Shown: piece by piece, positions 62,513-64,000 of the stretch
Layout of the letters: each line of letters begins with the position of its first letter
Numbering within the stretch: the first letter of the stretch is position 1
From: Mycobacterium colombiense CECT 3035
GTDB taxonomy: Bacteria; Actinomycetota; Actinomycetes; Mycobacteriales; Mycobacteriaceae
Direction of reading: 5' to 3'
Assembly: GCF_002105755.1 (NCBI RefSeq)
Contig: NZ_CP020821.1
Span: 5,394,001-5,458,000, forward strand
Length of the DNA stretch: 64,000 nt
Notes under the pieces: model-generated
Told to the model about the DNA's origin: nothing
What the model saw: only the letters and a program-made list of their open reading frames with translations
Databases searched by the model: none
Made by a program: the position numbers and the translations under genes

Positions 62513-64000
62513 TCATGTCCCGCCCAGGGCGTCGCGCACCCGGCCGCGGGCCCGGTTGAGCCGGGCGGCGGCCTCGGTCGCGTCGACGCCCGCGAGCAGG
62601 GCGACGATCGCGGTCTTGGCGTGACCGCCCGCGGCGGCGAGCGCGGCGGTCGCGGTCTCCTCGTCGACACCGGCCGCGTCGCGGACGATCCGCACCGCCC
62701 GGCGGCGCACCTTCGCGTTGGTCGCGCGCACGTCGACCATCCGCGGTCCATACGCCTTACCGAGCGCGATCATCACGCTCGTCGAGAGCGCGTTGAGCAC
62801 CACCTTCTGTGCCGTGCCCGCGGTCAGCCGAGTGGAACCGGCGAGCACTTCGGGCCCGGTCAGCAGTTCGATCACCACCTCGGCGGACGCCTCGCTGCCC
62901 GGGTTGTTGACGATCGCGACGGTCAGCGCGCCCGCCGCCCGCGCGTGTTCAAGCGCCCCGAGCACGTACGGCGTGCGGCCCGACGCCGTGATGCCGACGA
63001 GCGCGTCGGCGGCGGTCAGGTCCGCGAGATCGGTTGGGTCAAAGGCATCTTCGGCGCCCTCGATCGCCTCGGTGAGCGCCGCCGGCCCGCCGGCGATCAC
63101 GCCGCGCACCAGGTCGGTGCCGAACGTCGGCGCGCACTCGGCCGCGTCGAGCACGCCGAGCCGGCCGGGCGTCCCGGCACCGGCGTAGACCAGGCGGCCG
63201 CCGCGCTCGAGCCGCGCGGCGATCGCCTGCGCCGCGGCCGCGATCCGTGGGACGGCCGCCGCCACCGCGCCGTGCGCTTCGGCCTCGGCGGCAACGAGCA
63301 GCGCGACGACCTCCGGGATGGGGCGCGCGTCGAGATCGTCAAGGTCTGGCCGTACCGCCTCGGTGGCGAGCGCATCGAGACCTTGTGGGACAACGGCTTT
63401 CGGACCCGCCTGCAGGCGAATCACGTGTGGCTCGTGGATCGCCCGGAGTTGCAGCGCGCCGTCGAGCGCGTCGCCGGCGGCCGGGATGACGTCGAGCTGG
63501 GCGCGCAGCGCCTGGACTCCCGCCAGTCCGCCGACCATCGCGACGGGGCCGTCCCCGACCGCGCGGGCGGTCGCGGCCAGCGCCTCCGCCGCGGCGCTGC
63601 TGATCGCCAGCGCTGCGGCGTCGTCCCGCGCCGCCAATACATACGGCGCGAACGAGGCGACCTCGGCGGCCCCGCCGAGCCGCGCGGGCCAGGTCTCGGG
63701 AGCGCCGAAGCGGGCCCGGGCGGCGTCGAGCAGCGTGGTCGACGGTCCACGTCCGTCGTGAGCGCGCAACGCCGCGCGCAGCCCGGCGGCGCCGATCCAC
63801 GCGCCGCCGCCCTCGTCGCCGAGCCAGGGACCCCACCCGTCGGCGGTGCGCAGCGCGCCGTTCGCGTCGATCGCGAGCGCCACGACGCCGGTGCCGGCGA
63901 TCAGCACGGCGCCCGGCTTTCCGCCCAGGGCGCCCGCATGCGCGATCACCGCGTCACTGGTGATTCCGGCTCGTTGCGCCCCAAGCGATTTCAGCAACGC
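62513..64000 (-). CDS. murQ: Sugar kinase (BadF/BadG type) fused to N-acetylmuramic acid 6-phosphate etherase MurQ (5' end beyond window)
   Basis: Open to the window edge, so the N-terminal part of the kinase domain is missing. Visible: kinase part with VLIAGTGVVALAIDANG and the phosphate/adenine region GWGPWLGDEGGGAWIGAAGL; then, from about residue 207 of the part seen, a complete MurQ: LVYAGAGTPGRLGVLDAAEC, GITASGRTPYVLGALEHARA, EVLAGSTRLTAGTAQKVVLN and MVDVRATNAKVRRRAVRIV. This order, a MurNAc/GlcNAc kinase then the etherase, would convert MurNAc to GlcNAc-6-P and lactate in one polypeptide. GC content appears higher than its neighbours. Confidence 0.9.
   Translation of the reverse strand, partial: ALLKSLGAQRAGITSDAVIAHAGALGGKPGAVLIAGTGVVALAIDANGALRTADGWGPWLGDEGGGAWIGAAGLRAALRAHDGRGPSTTLLDAARARFGAPETWPARLGGAAEVASFAPYVLAARDDAAALAISSAAAEALAATARAVGDGPVAMVGGLAGVQALRAQLDVIPAAGDALDGALQLRAIHEPHVIRLQAGPKAVVPQGLDALATEAVRPDLDDLDARPIPEVVALLVAAEAEAHGAVAAAVPRIAAAAQAIAARLERGGRLVYAGAGTPGRLGVLDAAECAPTFGTDLVRGVIAGGPAALTEAIEGAEDAFDPTDLADLTAADALVGITASGRTPYVLGALEHARAAGALTVAIVNNPGSEASAEVVIELLTGPEVLAGSTRLTAGTAQKVVLNALSTSVMIALGKAYGPRMVDVRATNAKVRRRAVRIVRDAAGVDEETATAALAAAGGHAKTAIVALLAGVDATEAAARLNRARGRVRDALGGT

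Overview
The window is a GC-rich chromosomal segment of a Mycobacterium, most likely a slow grower. The evidence is a complete 14-gene type I NADH dehydrogenase operon, two PPE-SVP proteins, an MmpS/MmpL pair, a mycothiol-dependent-type enzyme, a MIRU-like repeat inside an operon, and a tmRNA whose tag reads ADSHQRDYALAA. From memory, gene content and local order follow the M. tuberculosis regions around Rv3134c-Rv3158 and Rv3099c-Rv3106. I cannot fix the species; the avium-complex/slow-grower range is plausible.

Layout. 1-14392 (minus): nuoA to nuoN, almost all genes overlapping by 1-8 bases, with nuoN cut by the window edge and a MIRU-like element between nuoL and nuoM. 14393-16331: a small-ORF/repeat zone, a response-regulator-like protein, a YceI protein and an NTF2-fold protein. 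16358-23982 (minus): a tightly overlapped eight-gene catabolic operon (homogentisate-dioxygenase-like enzyme, alpha/beta hydrolase, CoA-transferase, HMG-CoA-lyase-like enzyme, TetR, acyl-CoA dehydrogenase, aminoglycoside-phosphotransferase-fold protein, DUF6285-like protein). 24287-29727: fadB4, an aldo/keto reductase, fadE23, a frameshifted fadE24 behind a perfect palindrome, and an inositol-monophosphatase-type hisN. 29761-32510: a small membrane protein and two PPE51-like genes, one frameshifted.

32948-38810 looks like a nitric-oxide/hypoxia module: a slipin, a Cys-rich membrane protein, a quinol-type nitric oxide reductase, an Rv3134c-type universal stress protein divergent from it with DosR-like boxes between, a group III truncated haemoglobin and an Rv3129-like flavin-reductase-fold protein. 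38873-46825 is core: fprA, prfB, an MscS channel, a proline-rich membrane protein, ftsE, ftsX, smpB, an EamA transporter and a mycothiol-dependent isomerase-family protein, followed by ssrA.

47292-56711 appears to be a genomic island of about 9.4 kb inserted at the 3' end of ssrA. A 36-base imperfect copy of the tmRNA 3' end (31/36 identical) lies at 56712-56747. The island has no visible integrase. It carries an XRE/MmyB regulator with an aldo/keto reductase, a LeuC/LeuD-like hydro-lyase with an isocitrate-lyase/PEP-mutase-family lyase and a MarR, and a lactone/decarboxylase-type operon (two carboxymuconolactone-decarboxylase-family proteins, a beta-propeller, an alpha/beta hydrolase lacking the usual Ser) with a divergent TetR.

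56859-64000: a secreted Thr/Pro-repeat protein, a short ORF with four consecutive Cys codons upstream of mmpS-mmpL, a small Cys/His-rich protein, a Tat/lipoprotein PGRP-type amidase, and the partial gene of a sugar kinase-MurQ fusion, which suggests peptidoglycan sugar recycling. Coordinates of starts were chosen from overlaps, Shine-Dalgarno matches and remembered orthologues. No database search was run.
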